NCBI GenBank assembly: GCA_945876405.1
Contig: CAMCOJ010000055.1
Coordinates: 1-10,043, forward strand
DNA length: 10,043 bases
Direction of reading: 5' to 3'
DNA from: an uncultured Ruminococcus sp.
Lineage (GTDB): Bacteria > Bacillota > Clostridia > Oscillospirales > Ruminococcaceae
Position 1 is the first letter of the stretch; each line of letters begins with the position of its first letter. This document shows, in pieces, positions 1 to 6,679 of the stretch. The position numbers and the translations under genes are program-made. The notes under the pieces are model-generated. The model saw only the letters and a list, made by a program, of their open reading frames with translations. It did not search any database and had not been told where the DNA came from.

Positions 1-47
1 CTACACAAGGAGTATCGTCGGCAGCGTCAGATGTGTATAAGAGACAG
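1..47 (+). other. Residual Illumina Nextera adapter (not genomic DNA)
   Basis: Bases 1-6 match the 3' tail of the P5 oligo, 7-14 (AAGGAGTA) match the Nextera i5 index known as S507, 15-28 match the read-1 Nextera adapter (TCGTCGGCAGCGTC), and 29-47 are the 19-base Tn5 mosaic end (AGATGTGTATAAGAGACAG). The four parts are in the exact order of a tagmentation library molecule. The contig therefore begins at a transposase cut made in the laboratory, and biological sequence starts at about base 48. The mosaic end should not be annotated as a natural Tn5 element. Confidence 0.97.
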
Positions 48-53
48 CAAATG

Positions 54-62
54 TGATATAAT
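54..62 (+). promoter_or_regulatory. Extended -10 promoter element for the small ORF and ilvE
   Basis: TGATATAAT matches the extended -10 consensus TGnTATAAT perfectly. The expected -35 position (about 34-39) falls inside the adapter, so any natural -35 box has been cut off. Transcription would begin near base 69, giving a leader of about 54 bases before the small ORF at 123. Probably drives that ORF and, by read-through, ilvE. Confidence 0.6.
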
Positions 63-122
63 TATAAAAGAGTGCAGTTTCTGCATTATCATTGATAAAT
101 CATTTTTCGGAGGTTAAAATCG

Positions 123-242
123 ATGAAAAAGTTTTTCAGAGCACTTTTAATTACTGTAACTGTTATCGCAACTGTAGTTACTGTAAAATCAGCTGCGGAC
201 TATATCTGCAAAAAATACAAAAAAAGATATATAAGCATCTGA
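123..242 (+). CDS. 39-residue small membrane protein or leader peptide
   Basis: ATG at 123 is preceded by a strong GGAGG at 109-113 with a 9-base spacer, the best ribosome binding site in this part of the window. The product starts MKKFFRALLITVTV, has one hydrophobic helix at about residues 7-21, and ends in a basic tail (residues 30-36, KKYKKRY). It could be a single-pass membrane miniprotein with a cytoplasmic or signal-like basic N-terminus. The hydrophobic stretch is made mostly of Leu, Ile and Val, and the gene lies 86 bases upstream of a branched-chain aminotransferase, so a leader peptide that senses branched-chain aminoacyl-tRNA is an alternative. No U-tract terminator follows, which weakens that idea. 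I do not recognise a family. A longer overlapping frame from a TTG at 92 has no ribosome binding site and is not preferred. Confidence 0.55.
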   Translation: MKKFFRALLITVTVIATVVTVKSAADYICKKYKKRYISI

Positions 243-266
243 CAGACAATATTTATATGACATCAC

Positions 267-290
267 CAGAATGCCATGTCTGACATTCTG
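267..290. repeat. Inverted repeat between the small ORF and ilvE
   Basis: CAGAATG (267-273) and CATTCTG (284-290) form a 7-bp stem with a 10-base loop. The hairpin is followed by ATTAAAAAAA on the plus strand rather than a T-run, so it is not a canonical intrinsic terminator for ilvE-direction transcription. It may be a processing or stability hairpin, or chance. Confidence 0.35.
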
Positions 291-328
291 ATTAAAAAAA
301 TCAATATAAAATGAAAGGCTGATTTAAA

Positions 329-1399
329 ATGGATATCCGCGTAGAACTTACAAAAACTCCAAAGGCAAAACCAACTGACGAAAGCAACCTTGGATTTGGT
401 CATGTATTTACAGACCACATGTTTATAATGAATTATGACAAGGGGCAGGGATGGCATGATGCACGAATCGTACCTTATGCTCCTCTGGAACTCAGTCCTG
501 CCGCTATGTGTCTCCACTACGCACAGGAAGTATTTGAAGGACTCAAGGCTTACAGAACAGCAGATGGCAGTGTTCAGCTGTTCAGACCTGAAGAAAACTT
601 CAAAAGACTTAACGTTTCAAATGAAAGACTTGTTATTCCTCAGATTGATGTTGACTTCTGTATCGAGGCCCTTGACAAACTTGTAAGTATTGAAAAAGAC
701 TGGGTTCCTCATACAGACGGCGCATCACTTTACATAAGACCATTTATCATCGCATGCGACCCGTTCCTCGGTGTACGCCCTGCAGACAGCTATATGTTCA
801 TCATCATCCTCTCACCATCAGGTGCATACTACTCAACAGGTCTTAATCCTGTAAGCATTTACGTAGAGTCAAACTATGTTCGTGCAGTTAAGGGAGGTAT
901 GGGCTTTACAAAGACAGGGGGTAACTATGCTGCTTCTCTCATCGGACAGGATGAAGCACACAAGCAGAACTACTCACAGGTTCTCTGGCTCGATGGTATT
1001 GAAAAGAAGTATATCGAAGAAGTTGGTGCTATGAACATCTTCTTCGTTATTGACGGTGAAGTTGTTACACCTGCCCTTCAGGGTTCAATTCTCTCAGGTA
1101 TCACACGTAAGTCTTCAATCGAACTCTGCAGAAGCTGGGGACTCAAGGTTTCTGAAAAGAGGATTACAATTCAGGAAGTTGCCGATGCATATGATGCAGG
1201 TAAGCTTCAGGAAGTGTTCGGTACAGGTACTGCTGCTGTTATTTCCCCTGTTGGTACACTCAAGTGGGGCGATAAGGTTATGACTATCAACAACAATAAG
1301 ATTGGTGAGATTTCTCAGAAGCTTTATGATACGATGACAGGTATTCAGTACGGTAAGATTGAAGACAAGTTCAATTGGGTATACAAGCTTAAGAACTAA
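329..1399 (+). CDS. ilvE: Branched-chain amino acid aminotransferase (IlvE, fold-type IV PLP enzyme)
   Basis: Cytoplasmic enzyme that moves the amino group between glutamate and the 2-keto acids of leucine, isoleucine and valine, the last step in making these amino acids. The 356-residue length fits the larger BCAT subgroup. Visible signatures are [10 protein letters not shown] (67-76), YIRPF (135-139), the PLP-binding lysine K195 within [11 protein letters not shown] (193-203), the EVGAMN segment (231-236) whose glutamate contacts the PLP ring nitrogen, and the phosphate-cup stretch [12 protein letters not shown] (298-309). The start is supported by AAAGG at 314-318, 10 bases upstream. No other ilv or leu gene is in the window. 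It probably shares a transcript with the small ORF upstream and ends at the hairpin terminator at 1412-1449. No T-box is visible in the 86-base gap upstream. Confidence 0.96.
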   Translation: MDIRVELTKTPKAKPTDESNLGFGHVFTDHMFIMNYDKGQGWHDARIVPYAPLELSPAAMCLHYAQEVFEGLKAYRTADGSVQLFRPEENFKRLNVSNERLVIPQIDVDFCIEALDKLVSIEKDWVPHTDGASLYIRPFIIACDPFLGVRPADSYMFIIILSPSGAYYSTGLNPVSIYVESNYVRAVKGGMGFTKTGGNYAASLIGQDEAHKQNYSQVLWLDGIEKKYIEEVGAMNIFFVIDGEVVTPALQGSILSGITRKSSIELCRSWGLKVSEKRITIQEVADAYDAGKLQEVFGTGTAAVISPVGTLKWGDKVMTINNNKIGEISQKLYDTMTGIQYGKIEDKFNWVYKLKN

Positions 1400-1411
1400 T
1401 AATAAGATTAA

Positions 1412-1449
1412 AACCGGATGTTGTCTAAACATCCGGTTAATTTTTTATT
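1412..1449 (+). terminator. Rho-independent terminator of ilvE
   Basis: A perfect 11-bp stem (AACCGGATGTT at 1412-1422, AACATCCGGTT at 1428-1438) with a 5-base loop is followed by AATTTTTTATT. It lies 12 bases after the ilvE stop codon. Confidence 0.93.
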
Positions 1450-1456
1450 AAAAAAG

Positions 1457-1487
1457 AAAAAGGTTTTCCGGAATGGAAAACCTTTTT
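1457..1487 (-). terminator. Bidirectional hairpin terminator of the ABC ATPase gene
   Basis: A perfect 13-bp stem (AAAAAGGTTTTCC at 1457-1469, GGAAAACCTTTTT at 1475-1487) with a 5-base loop. Read on the minus strand it is followed by a T-rich run (complement of 1441-1456) and lies about 15 bases past the stop codon of the minus-strand gene. On the plus strand the stem itself ends in five Ts, so it may back up the ilvE terminator. Confidence 0.9.
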
Positions 1488-1502
1488 AAGTATAACTGTC
1501 AA

Positions 1503-2648
1503 TCAGTTCATGATTGTAACTTCTGTTTCCTTATCGAAGAGGTGAATCTTGTAAGGATCCATAACAACCTTAATTGTATCCTGAGCTCTTGCTGTTGATG
1601 TAGGAGCAACTCTTGATGTGAGCGGAATACCTTCACAGTTGAGGTAGAGGTATGTTTCAGCACCCATCATTTCTGTGATTTCTACTGTACAGTCAACAAC
1701 ACCTGTTGTAGCGTTCTGGAGGTACATTGGTTCGTCGTGAATGCTTTCAGGACGGATACCCATGATTACTTCCTTGTTTACATAGCTTGCGAGCTGTGGT
1801 GTAGCCTTCTCAGGTGGTACAACGATTGTGTACTTAACGCCTCTTGAAGACTTGGAATCAGCTGAACCGAACTCAACATAGTAAAGACCGTTTGTAGGAT
1901 CCTGTCTGAGTACAGAATCAATCATGTTCATCTGAGGTGAACCAAGGAAGCTTGCAACGAACTTATTTACAGGATTGAGGTAAAGGTTCTGTGGTGTATC
2001 GATCTGCTGAACGTAACCATCCTTCATAACAACGATTCTGTCACCCATTGTCATAGCTTCTGTCTGGTCATGTGTAACGTAAATGAATGTTGTTCCGAGT
2101 CTCTTGTGAAGCTTTGCAATCTCTGTTCTCATCTGAGCACGAAGCTTAGCGTCGAGGTTTGAAAGAGGTTCGTCAAGAAGGAATACCTGTGGTGAACGTA
2201 CGATTGCACGTCCGAGCGCAACTCTCTGGCGCTGACCACCTGACATAGCCTTCGGCTTTCTTTCGAGAAGATGTGTAAGGTCAAGGATTCTTGCTGCTTC
2301 TTCAACCTTGCGTGCAATTTCATCCTTAGGTACTTTTCTGAGCTTAAGGCCGAAAGCCATGTTCTCAAAAACAGTCATGTGAGGATAAAGAGCATAGTTC
2401 TGGAAAACCATCGCAATATCTCTGTCCTTAGGTGCGATATCATTTACAAGACGATCGCCAATGTATAATTCACCTTCGGAAATTTCTTCAAGTCCCGCAA
2501 TCATTCTTAAAGTTGTCGATTTACCACAACCTGAAGGACCAACGAGGATAATAAATTCTTTGTCTTTAATTTCTACATTTACATCAGTAACGGCCACTAC
2601 ACCGCCTGGATATTTCTTATAGATTCCACGTAACGATAAACTTGCCAT
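1503..2648 (-). CDS. msmK: MsmK/UgpC/MalK-type ABC transporter ATP-binding protein
   Basis: Cytoplasmic ATPase subunit that powers binding-protein-dependent sugar importers of the CUT1 class. With the ATG at 2648 the protein has 381 residues, usual for the family. Motifs in order: Walker [10 protein letters not shown] (37-45), Q-loop [10 protein letters not shown] (81-90), signature MSGGQ (135-139), Walker B VFLLDEP (155-161), D-loop SNLD (163-166), switch histidine H193 in VTHD, then the GSPQMN junction (236-241) and a TOBE-type C-terminal regulatory domain (about 240-381). The start is set by AGGAGG at 2659-2664, 10 bases upstream. The open frame extends 28 codons further but through the leader, without a ribosome binding site. 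No permease or binding-protein gene is adjacent, so it is probably a shared ATPase serving several transporters, as known for MsmK and MsiK. Alternative names are ugpC or malK; the sugar cannot be told from sequence. Confidence 0.93.
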   Translation of the reverse strand: MASLSLRGIYKKYPGGVVAVTDVNVEIKDKEFIILVGPSGCGKSTTLRMIAGLEEISEGELYIGDRLVNDIAPKDRDIAMVFQNYALYPHMTVFENMAFGLKLRKVPKDEIARKVEEAARILDLTHLLERKPKAMSGGQRQRVALGRAIVRSPQVFLLDEPLSNLDAKLRAQMRTEIAKLHKRLGTTFIYVTHDQTEAMTMGDRIVVMKDGYVQQIDTPQNLYLNPVNKFVASFLGSPQMNMIDSVLRQDPTNGLYYVEFGSADSKSSRGVKYTIVVPPEKATPQLASYVNKEVIMGIRPESIHDEPMYLQNATTGVVDCTVEITEMMGAETYLYLNCEGIPLTSRVAPTSTARAQDTIKVVMDPYKIHLFDKETEVTIMN

Positions 2649-2679
2649 TCTAAGCAGGCCTCCTAAACAGTTTTTTTCG

Positions 2680-2693
2680 CCAATACAAATTGG
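2680..2693. promoter_or_regulatory. Possible operator palindrome at the ABC ATPase gene start site
   Basis: CCAAT (2680-2684) and ATTGG (2689-2693) form a perfect 5-bp dyad with a 4-base centre. It lies just downstream of the inferred start point of transcription (near 2696), where a repressor site would be expected. The dyad is short and could be chance. Confidence 0.25.
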
Positions 2694-2702
2694 TACAATA
2701 CT

Positions 2703-2732
2703 ATAATAACAAATTTTATACCTTAAATGCAA
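2703..2732 (-). promoter_or_regulatory. Promoter of the ABC ATPase gene
   Basis: On the minus strand TTGCAT (2732-2727) is followed, after 18 bases, by TATTAT (2708-2703). The inferred leader is about 48 bases and ends in AGGAGG. The -35 box lies only 19 bases past the rsuA stop codon, with no terminator between, so read-through from rsuA may add to expression. Confidence 0.5.
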
Positions 2733-2750
2733 GACTCTAATTATCCAAAC

Positions 2751-3530
2751 TTATAATTTGTTGTTTATTAAATATGACCAAAAGCATATTTCAACGGATT
2801 TTCGGGCATCAGAAAAGTCAAATTGAGACAACATTTTTTCAATATCATTGTTGAAAACTTCCAAACACTCTCCGGGAGCCAGATTTCCATCTATAACCAG
2901 TCCGCCGATCTGAACTCTGAAGAGAGAAAGAACCTTATTTCCGGCTGCCTGAAACATTCTTTTTACCTGATGATATTTTCCTTCGTCCAGTCCAACAAAA
3001 GCAAAGTGTCTGTCATGGGATATTCCGCAGACTTTTGCCGGAAGACATATCTCCCCTCCGTCTATCTCAAGACCGGAAGCAAACAACTCTTCATATCTTT
3101 CATCATATTCGTTCTCAAGTCTTACAAGATAGCACTTTGTAAGATGCTTTTTCGGTGAAAGCATTCGATGTGCCAGATCACCGTCGTCCGTAAGGAAGAC
3201 AAAACCTTTTGAATCCTTGTCCAGCCGCCCCGCAGGAAACATATCCTTTGTTCTGAGTTCTTCGGGAACAAGTGAAAGCACCGTTTCAGATCTGCCGTCT
3301 CTTGTCGAGCAGACATAACCGTCCGGTTTGTTAAGCATAACACAGGTATTTTTCCGGTACACAAGAGTTCTCCCGCCGGCATTTACAGAATCCGTTTCCG
3401 GATTTATTTTTAAAGAAGAATCCTGTACAGTCTGTCCGTTTACAGTTATACCGCCCTGCTTGAGAAGAAGCTTTACGTCTTTTCGTGACATAGGTGTTCT
3501 GTCTGATATAAACTTATCAATTCTTTCCAT
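2751..3530 (-). CDS. rsuA: 16S rRNA pseudouridine synthase, RsuA/RluB/E/F family
   Basis: Converts a uridine of rRNA to pseudouridine; RsuA proper modifies position 516 of 16S rRNA. The 259-residue protein has an N-terminal S4 RNA-binding domain (about 1-50, from MERIDKFISDR), then the synthase fold with NKPDGYVCS (67-75), the catalytic motif GRLDKDSKGFVFLTDDGDLA (101-120) with D104 as catalytic aspartate, and the EGKYHQVKRMF motif (183-193) of this family. The ATG at 3530 is chosen because GGAGG lies at 3536-3540; an in-frame GTG or ATG six codons upstream would overlap that site. About 25 residues at the C-terminus (235-259) go beyond what I expect of E. coli RsuA (231 aa) and look non-conserved. 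It lies downstream of yfhO with a hairpin in the 70-base gap. Assignment to RsuA rather than RluB or RluF rests on size and general sequence. Confidence 0.9.
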   Translation of the reverse strand: MERIDKFISDRTPMSRKDVKLLLKQGGITVNGQTVQDSSLKINPETDSVNAGGRTLVYRKNTCVMLNKPDGYVCSTRDGRSETVLSLVPEELRTKDMFPAGRLDKDSKGFVFLTDDGDLAHRMLSPKKHLTKCYLVRLENEYDERYEELFASGLEIDGGEICLPAKVCGISHDRHFAFVGLDEGKYHQVKRMFQAAGNKVLSLFRVQIGGLVIDGNLAPGECLEVFNNDIEKMLSQFDFSDARKSVEICFWSYLINNKL

Positions 3531-3546
3531 TTTTACCTCCGCATAC

Positions 3547-3584
3547 AAAAACTGCCGTCTGATTGCTCAGAACAGCAGTTTTTT
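3547..3584 (-). terminator. Terminator-like hairpin between yfhO and rsuA
   Basis: AAAAACTGC (3547-3555) pairs with GCAGTTTTT (3575-3583), and the stem extends inward with a G-U pair and one bulged base on the minus strand. Read on the minus strand it ends in UUUUU, so it could terminate yfhO transcripts. The U-run ends only 6 bases before the GGAGG of rsuA. A smaller dyad, TCAGC/GCTGA, lies next to it at 3584-3597. Confidence 0.65.
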
Positions 3585-3600
3585 CAGCTATCGCTGATGA

Positions 3601-6405
3601 TTATTTGTTTGCCGGTGCCGGAGCAGGGGCTTTTTTAAATTTTTTAAATGTTTTCTTTCCGTCTGCCATGATAAACACAACAACAATTCCTATGCCGGCA
3701 ACTGCAAGAAGTATTCCGAGTGAAAGACCTGCAGGGAAGAACGACATCTCGACTGTATGAGTTCCCGGAACCATATCAATGCCGATAAATCCGCCTGCAA
3801 CTTCTCTTATCTTAACTTTCTTTCCGTCAACCTTCACTGTCCAGCCCTCTTCTGAAGGGATTGATGTGAAGAACATCTGGTTTGTATCTGCTTTCACAGT
3901 TCCCTCGATATGTGTATCAGACCACTTTTCTATATTCCATGTATTTTCATGAAGAAGTGCAATATCCTTTTTGAATTCTTCCTCATCAAAGTAGTAAAAA
4001 TACTGGTCAGACATATACGCATATTCGTTGTTTACTGTCATACGGATACTGAAGTTTTCATTTGCCTCGTATCTGCCAAGGCGTGTAATGCAGTAATGCT
4101 CGTTTTCAAAGAAGTTATCAATAAATTCAGGATAGTCAAAATCCTTCAGCTCTTCATTCCATGCACCGCGCCAGAGATTTACCTGCTTTTCATATGTGCA
4201 AGGGAAGAATGCATATACTGTGTCATTGGTCTGAGCGTGTACAAAGTAGTCGATTGTCCAGTCATTTGCATTCTTGTCAGCCACATACTTTGTCTGGTCG
4301 CCTGCACCTTCAAGAGTTATATTTGTGTATCTTGGTTCCTGAGAGAAATCAAGTCTCTTAAAGTATTCCTTGTTCTGACCTGTCATAGCACTGAGAAGGC
4401 TGTTCTGGTTTTCAAAAGGATTTTTACTGTCGATTGAAACATTGAGGATATCGTTACTTACCATATATCCCACAGGAAGTGCATATGGGTTTTTGTAAAG
4501 GTCAATCTGTGTTGATTTTCCGTCTGCATGCTGTGTCACAGTTGATCTCTGATATTCGTACATGTCCGAAACACCGGTATTGTTAGTGTCAAGGACATAC
4601 TTGATGCCGAGAATCGAGTCGGTAAGAGGTGTGTTGCCGTCATATCTTGTATAGTGACCGCGGCTTACATAGCCAAGCTTGCCGATTGTATCAATCATCT
4701 TTGCATTCATAACTGAACTTGAATGTGTAATACCCTTAAGTCCGAAAGCAATATTGTCGTTTACTGTTCTTCTCAGAGGATTGGTCTGAGCGACTTTTTC
4801 CGAACGGTAAAGACCGTCGTCAAGCTCTTCCATATTGTCAACAGCAGCACGTCCTGCTTCAACATAGTTATAGTATGAAGAACGCATGCTGTAGATTACG
4901 TCAGCATCAATGTCCTTGAGCGTATCAAATGTACTCAGGAGAAGTTCACCCGAAAGCATAACGACAATTGTAACCGGTATCGCCTTTGAAGATGAGTTTT
5001 CCCGGTATGCTGATATGAGTATTGAAAAACAGAGTACGCAGCCGGCTGTAAACCATAATCCGTTAAGAACTTCAAGGTTCTCATACTTGAATATTTTTTC
5101 CGCAAGAAGAAGGTACAGGAGAATTCCGAAGAAAGAACCGCCCACGGCATTTGGCTTAAGTCCGTCAAGCTTTGTGAAGCATTCTGCACCCATACAGAGA
5201 ATAACCCATGACATAATGAATGAGTATCTGTAAGGGAGCCAGTTAGGAACCTGTCCGCCGTGCCACATCATATCAAGCGGCTTTACATACATGCTGAAGA
5301 AGAGAATCGCAAGGAGAAGTGAGTAACCTGTCTTGCGTCTTTTGTTAATGTTTTTGTTAAGATAGAAAAGCGGAAGAAGCAGAATAGCTATAGTTCCGCA
5401 GTATATCTCAGGAAGTCCTTCATTTCTTACTGTATCATAGCTTGAAGGAAGAAGCTTTGAGATGATGTCAATCGAGTCAAACTGAAGATTAACCGAGTAG
5501 TCCGGAGTTGTGAATTCAAATTTTCCGAGGCTTAATGACTTGTAAACCGGGAGAATCATAAATGCTGCACACATACCGGCAATAATTGAACAGTAAGCAA
5601 ATCTCAGACCTGTATTTGCATGTTCCTTAATGGTTATGTCTTCTTTTTCCGTACCAAAGAAGTTATAGTAAAGGAAGTAAATCACACTGAAGATTGCAAG
5701 CATGAAGCCGATATAGAAGTTTGCGACAAATATAAGGGCAAGAGGAATAATGTAGTTCGCTCTGAGTTTTTTGTCAACAAGGTATTCAATACCAAGAGCA
5801 ATCATAGGAAGAAGAACCAGGCCGTCAATCCACATAGGGTCCATCAGCTGGATAACAGCGTACGCACAGAGGGCAAATGCTGTTGAGAATATAAGTGAAT
5901 TTATCGGCTGCATCTTCTTTGAATGCTGAAGATAGTAACTGAATGTTACACCGACAGCACCAAGCTTTGCAAGCTGCATAATAAGCAGGCTCTCAAGAAG
6001 CATGGTTCTCGGAAGAAGCATAACTATAAGGGTAAACGGACTGGCAAGGTAGTAGCCGATAATACCCATGAACTCACCTGAAAGGTTTCGTGACCAGTTG
6101 TAGAAAATGCTTCCGTCACCCCAGAGAGCATCACGCAGTGCTTCAAAGTAGTAAACATACTGTCCGTTAAGATCAAGTACAAGAACGGAACCGTCATGAG
6201 CCGTGTTTCGTTTCGGGATATTCTCGTAGTTGGTTCCCATGATGTTTCCAAGCGGAAAAACATCAAAAAGTCCATACGCCAGTGCCATTATCAGAACAGG
6301 AATAAAAAAGGCATATATATAAAATCTGTTTTTATACAGCCATGTTTTAACCTTGTCCCAGACACGTGGCTTTGCCTGAGCCGCAGGCTTAGCCGTCTTT
6401 TCCAT
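3601..6405 (-). CDS. yfhO: YfhO family multispanning membrane protein (GT-C-like glycosyltransferase)
   Basis: A 934-residue integral membrane protein. The N-terminus is basic and cytoplasmic (1-27), the first helix lies at about 28-50, roughly a dozen more hydrophobic segments follow up to about residue 492, then a long extracytoplasmic region (about 495-890), a final helix (about 891-913) and a basic Pro/Ala tail. Family-typical stretches are VLDLNGQYVYYFEALRDALW (76-95), SIFYNWSRNLSGEFMG (99-114) and the C-terminal GWTVKVDGKKV (854-864) with GFIGIDMVPGTHTVEMSFFP nearby (872-891). Known YfhO proteins act outside the membrane with a lipid-linked sugar donor; in Bacillus subtilis YfhO is needed for glycosylating lipoteichoic acid. 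The acceptor here is unknown. AGGAGG at 6412-6417 sits 6 bases before the ATG. No donor-making glycosyltransferase such as CsbB is in the window. Confidence 0.92.
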   Translation of the reverse strand: MEKTAKPAAQAKPRVWDKVKTWLYKNRFYIYAFFIPVLIMALAYGLFDVFPLGNIMGTNYENIPKRNTAHDGSVLVLDLNGQYVYYFEALRDALWGDGSIFYNWSRNLSGEFMGIIGYYLASPFTLIVMLLPRTMLLESLLIMQLAKLGAVGVTFSYYLQHSKKMQPINSLIFSTAFALCAYAVIQLMDPMWIDGLVLLPMIALGIEYLVDKKLRANYIIPLALIFVANFYIGFMLAIFSVIYFLYYNFFGTEKEDITIKEHANTGLRFAYCSIIAGMCAAFMILPVYKSLSLGKFEFTTPDYSVNLQFDSIDIISKLLPSSYDTVRNEGLPEIYCGTIAILLLPLFYLNKNINKRRKTGYSLLLAILFFSMYVKPLDMMWHGGQVPNWLPYRYSFIMSWVILCMGAECFTKLDGLKPNAVGGSFFGILLYLLLAEKIFKYENLEVLNGLWFTAGCVLCFSILISAYRENSSSKAIPVTIVVMLSGELLLSTFDTLKDIDADVIYSMRSSYYNYVEAGRAAVDNMEELDDGLYRSEKVAQTNPLRRTVNDNIAFGLKGITHSSSVMNAKMIDTIGKLGYVSRGHYTRYDGNTPLTDSILGIKYVLDTNNTGVSDMYEYQRSTVTQHADGKSTQIDLYKNPYALPVGYMVSNDILNVSIDSKNPFENQNSLLSAMTGQNKEYFKRLDFSQEPRYTNITLEGAGDQTKYVADKNANDWTIDYFVHAQTNDTVYAFFPCTYEKQVNLWRGAWNEELKDFDYPEFIDNFFENEHYCITRLGRYEANENFSIRMTVNNEYAYMSDQYFYYFDEEEFKKDIALLHENTWNIEKWSDTHIEGTVKADTNQMFFTSIPSEEGWTVKVDGKKVKIREVAGGFIGIDMVPGTHTVEMSFFPAGLSLGILLAVAGIGIVVVFIMADGKKTFKKFKKAPAPAPANK

Positions 6406-6467
6406 TTGTAACCTCCTGATTTTTTCATTTTTTATATGGTATCATATGCGTAAGCACATATAATTTT

Positions 6468-6496
6468 ATTATACAGTATTTTTACACATTTGACAA
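6468..6496 (-). promoter_or_regulatory. Near-consensus sigma-A promoter of yfhO
   Basis: On the minus strand TTGTCA (6496-6491) is followed after exactly 17 bases by TATAAT (6473-6468). Transcription should start near 6461, giving a leader of about 55 bases. An imperfect dyad, ATATGCG/CACATAT (6444-6461), sits at that start site and could be an operator or a 5' mRNA hairpin. Confidence 0.8.
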
Positions 6497-6543
6497 GTGG
6501 TTTTTTATGAAAAACGAACTGACCCTGTCATATAAAAAAGATA

Positions 6544-6572
6544 TTGACTATTTTATTTTTTTACTGTATTAT
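6544..6572 (+). promoter_or_regulatory. Promoter of the SPFH-domain gene
   Basis: TTGACT (6544-6549), a 17-base spacer, and TATTAT (6567-6572). The inferred start near 6579 leaves a leader of about 100 bases. This promoter points away from that of yfhO; the -35 boxes are 47 bases apart. A short dyad, TGAC-CCT-GTCA (6520-6530), lies between them. The leader holds GAACAT (6583-6588) and ATGTTC (6615-6620) as inverted arms. Confidence 0.75.
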
Positions 6573-6679
6573 TTATATAGTTGAACATTTCAGGGAAATT
6601 GTTCTGAGGAAAATATGTTCATTATCAACATTTTTTATTCTCTGCATTCAGCAGGGGGAATTGAAAGGAGTACATAATT

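Noticed and set aside
29..47. A Tn5 transposon end as a natural mobile element
   Set aside because: It is joined to the Nextera adapter and i5 index in the library order, so it is a laboratory sequence.
92..283. A 63-residue plus-strand ORF from a TTG start
   Set aside because: It has no ribosome binding site, while the overlapping ATG frame at 123 has a strong GGAGG and a coherent hydrophobic product.
243..328. A T-box riboswitch upstream of ilvE
   Set aside because: The gap is only 86 bases, too short for a T-box with specifier stem and antiterminator, and I see no T-box core sequence.
1115..1432. A 105-residue minus-strand ORF opposite ilvE
   Set aside because: It lies inside a clearly coding gene, runs through the ilvE terminator, and shows no motif or ribosome binding site.
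3910..4437. A 175-residue plus-strand ORF opposite yfhO
   Set aside because: It is a frame shadow of a well-conserved membrane protein gene; Cys/Ile-rich composition and no recognisable domain.
6583..6620. A LexA-type SOS box in the SPFH leader (GAAC and GTTC half-sites)
   Set aside because: The half-sites are 14 or 30 bases apart, not the 4 bases of the Gram-positive LexA operator.
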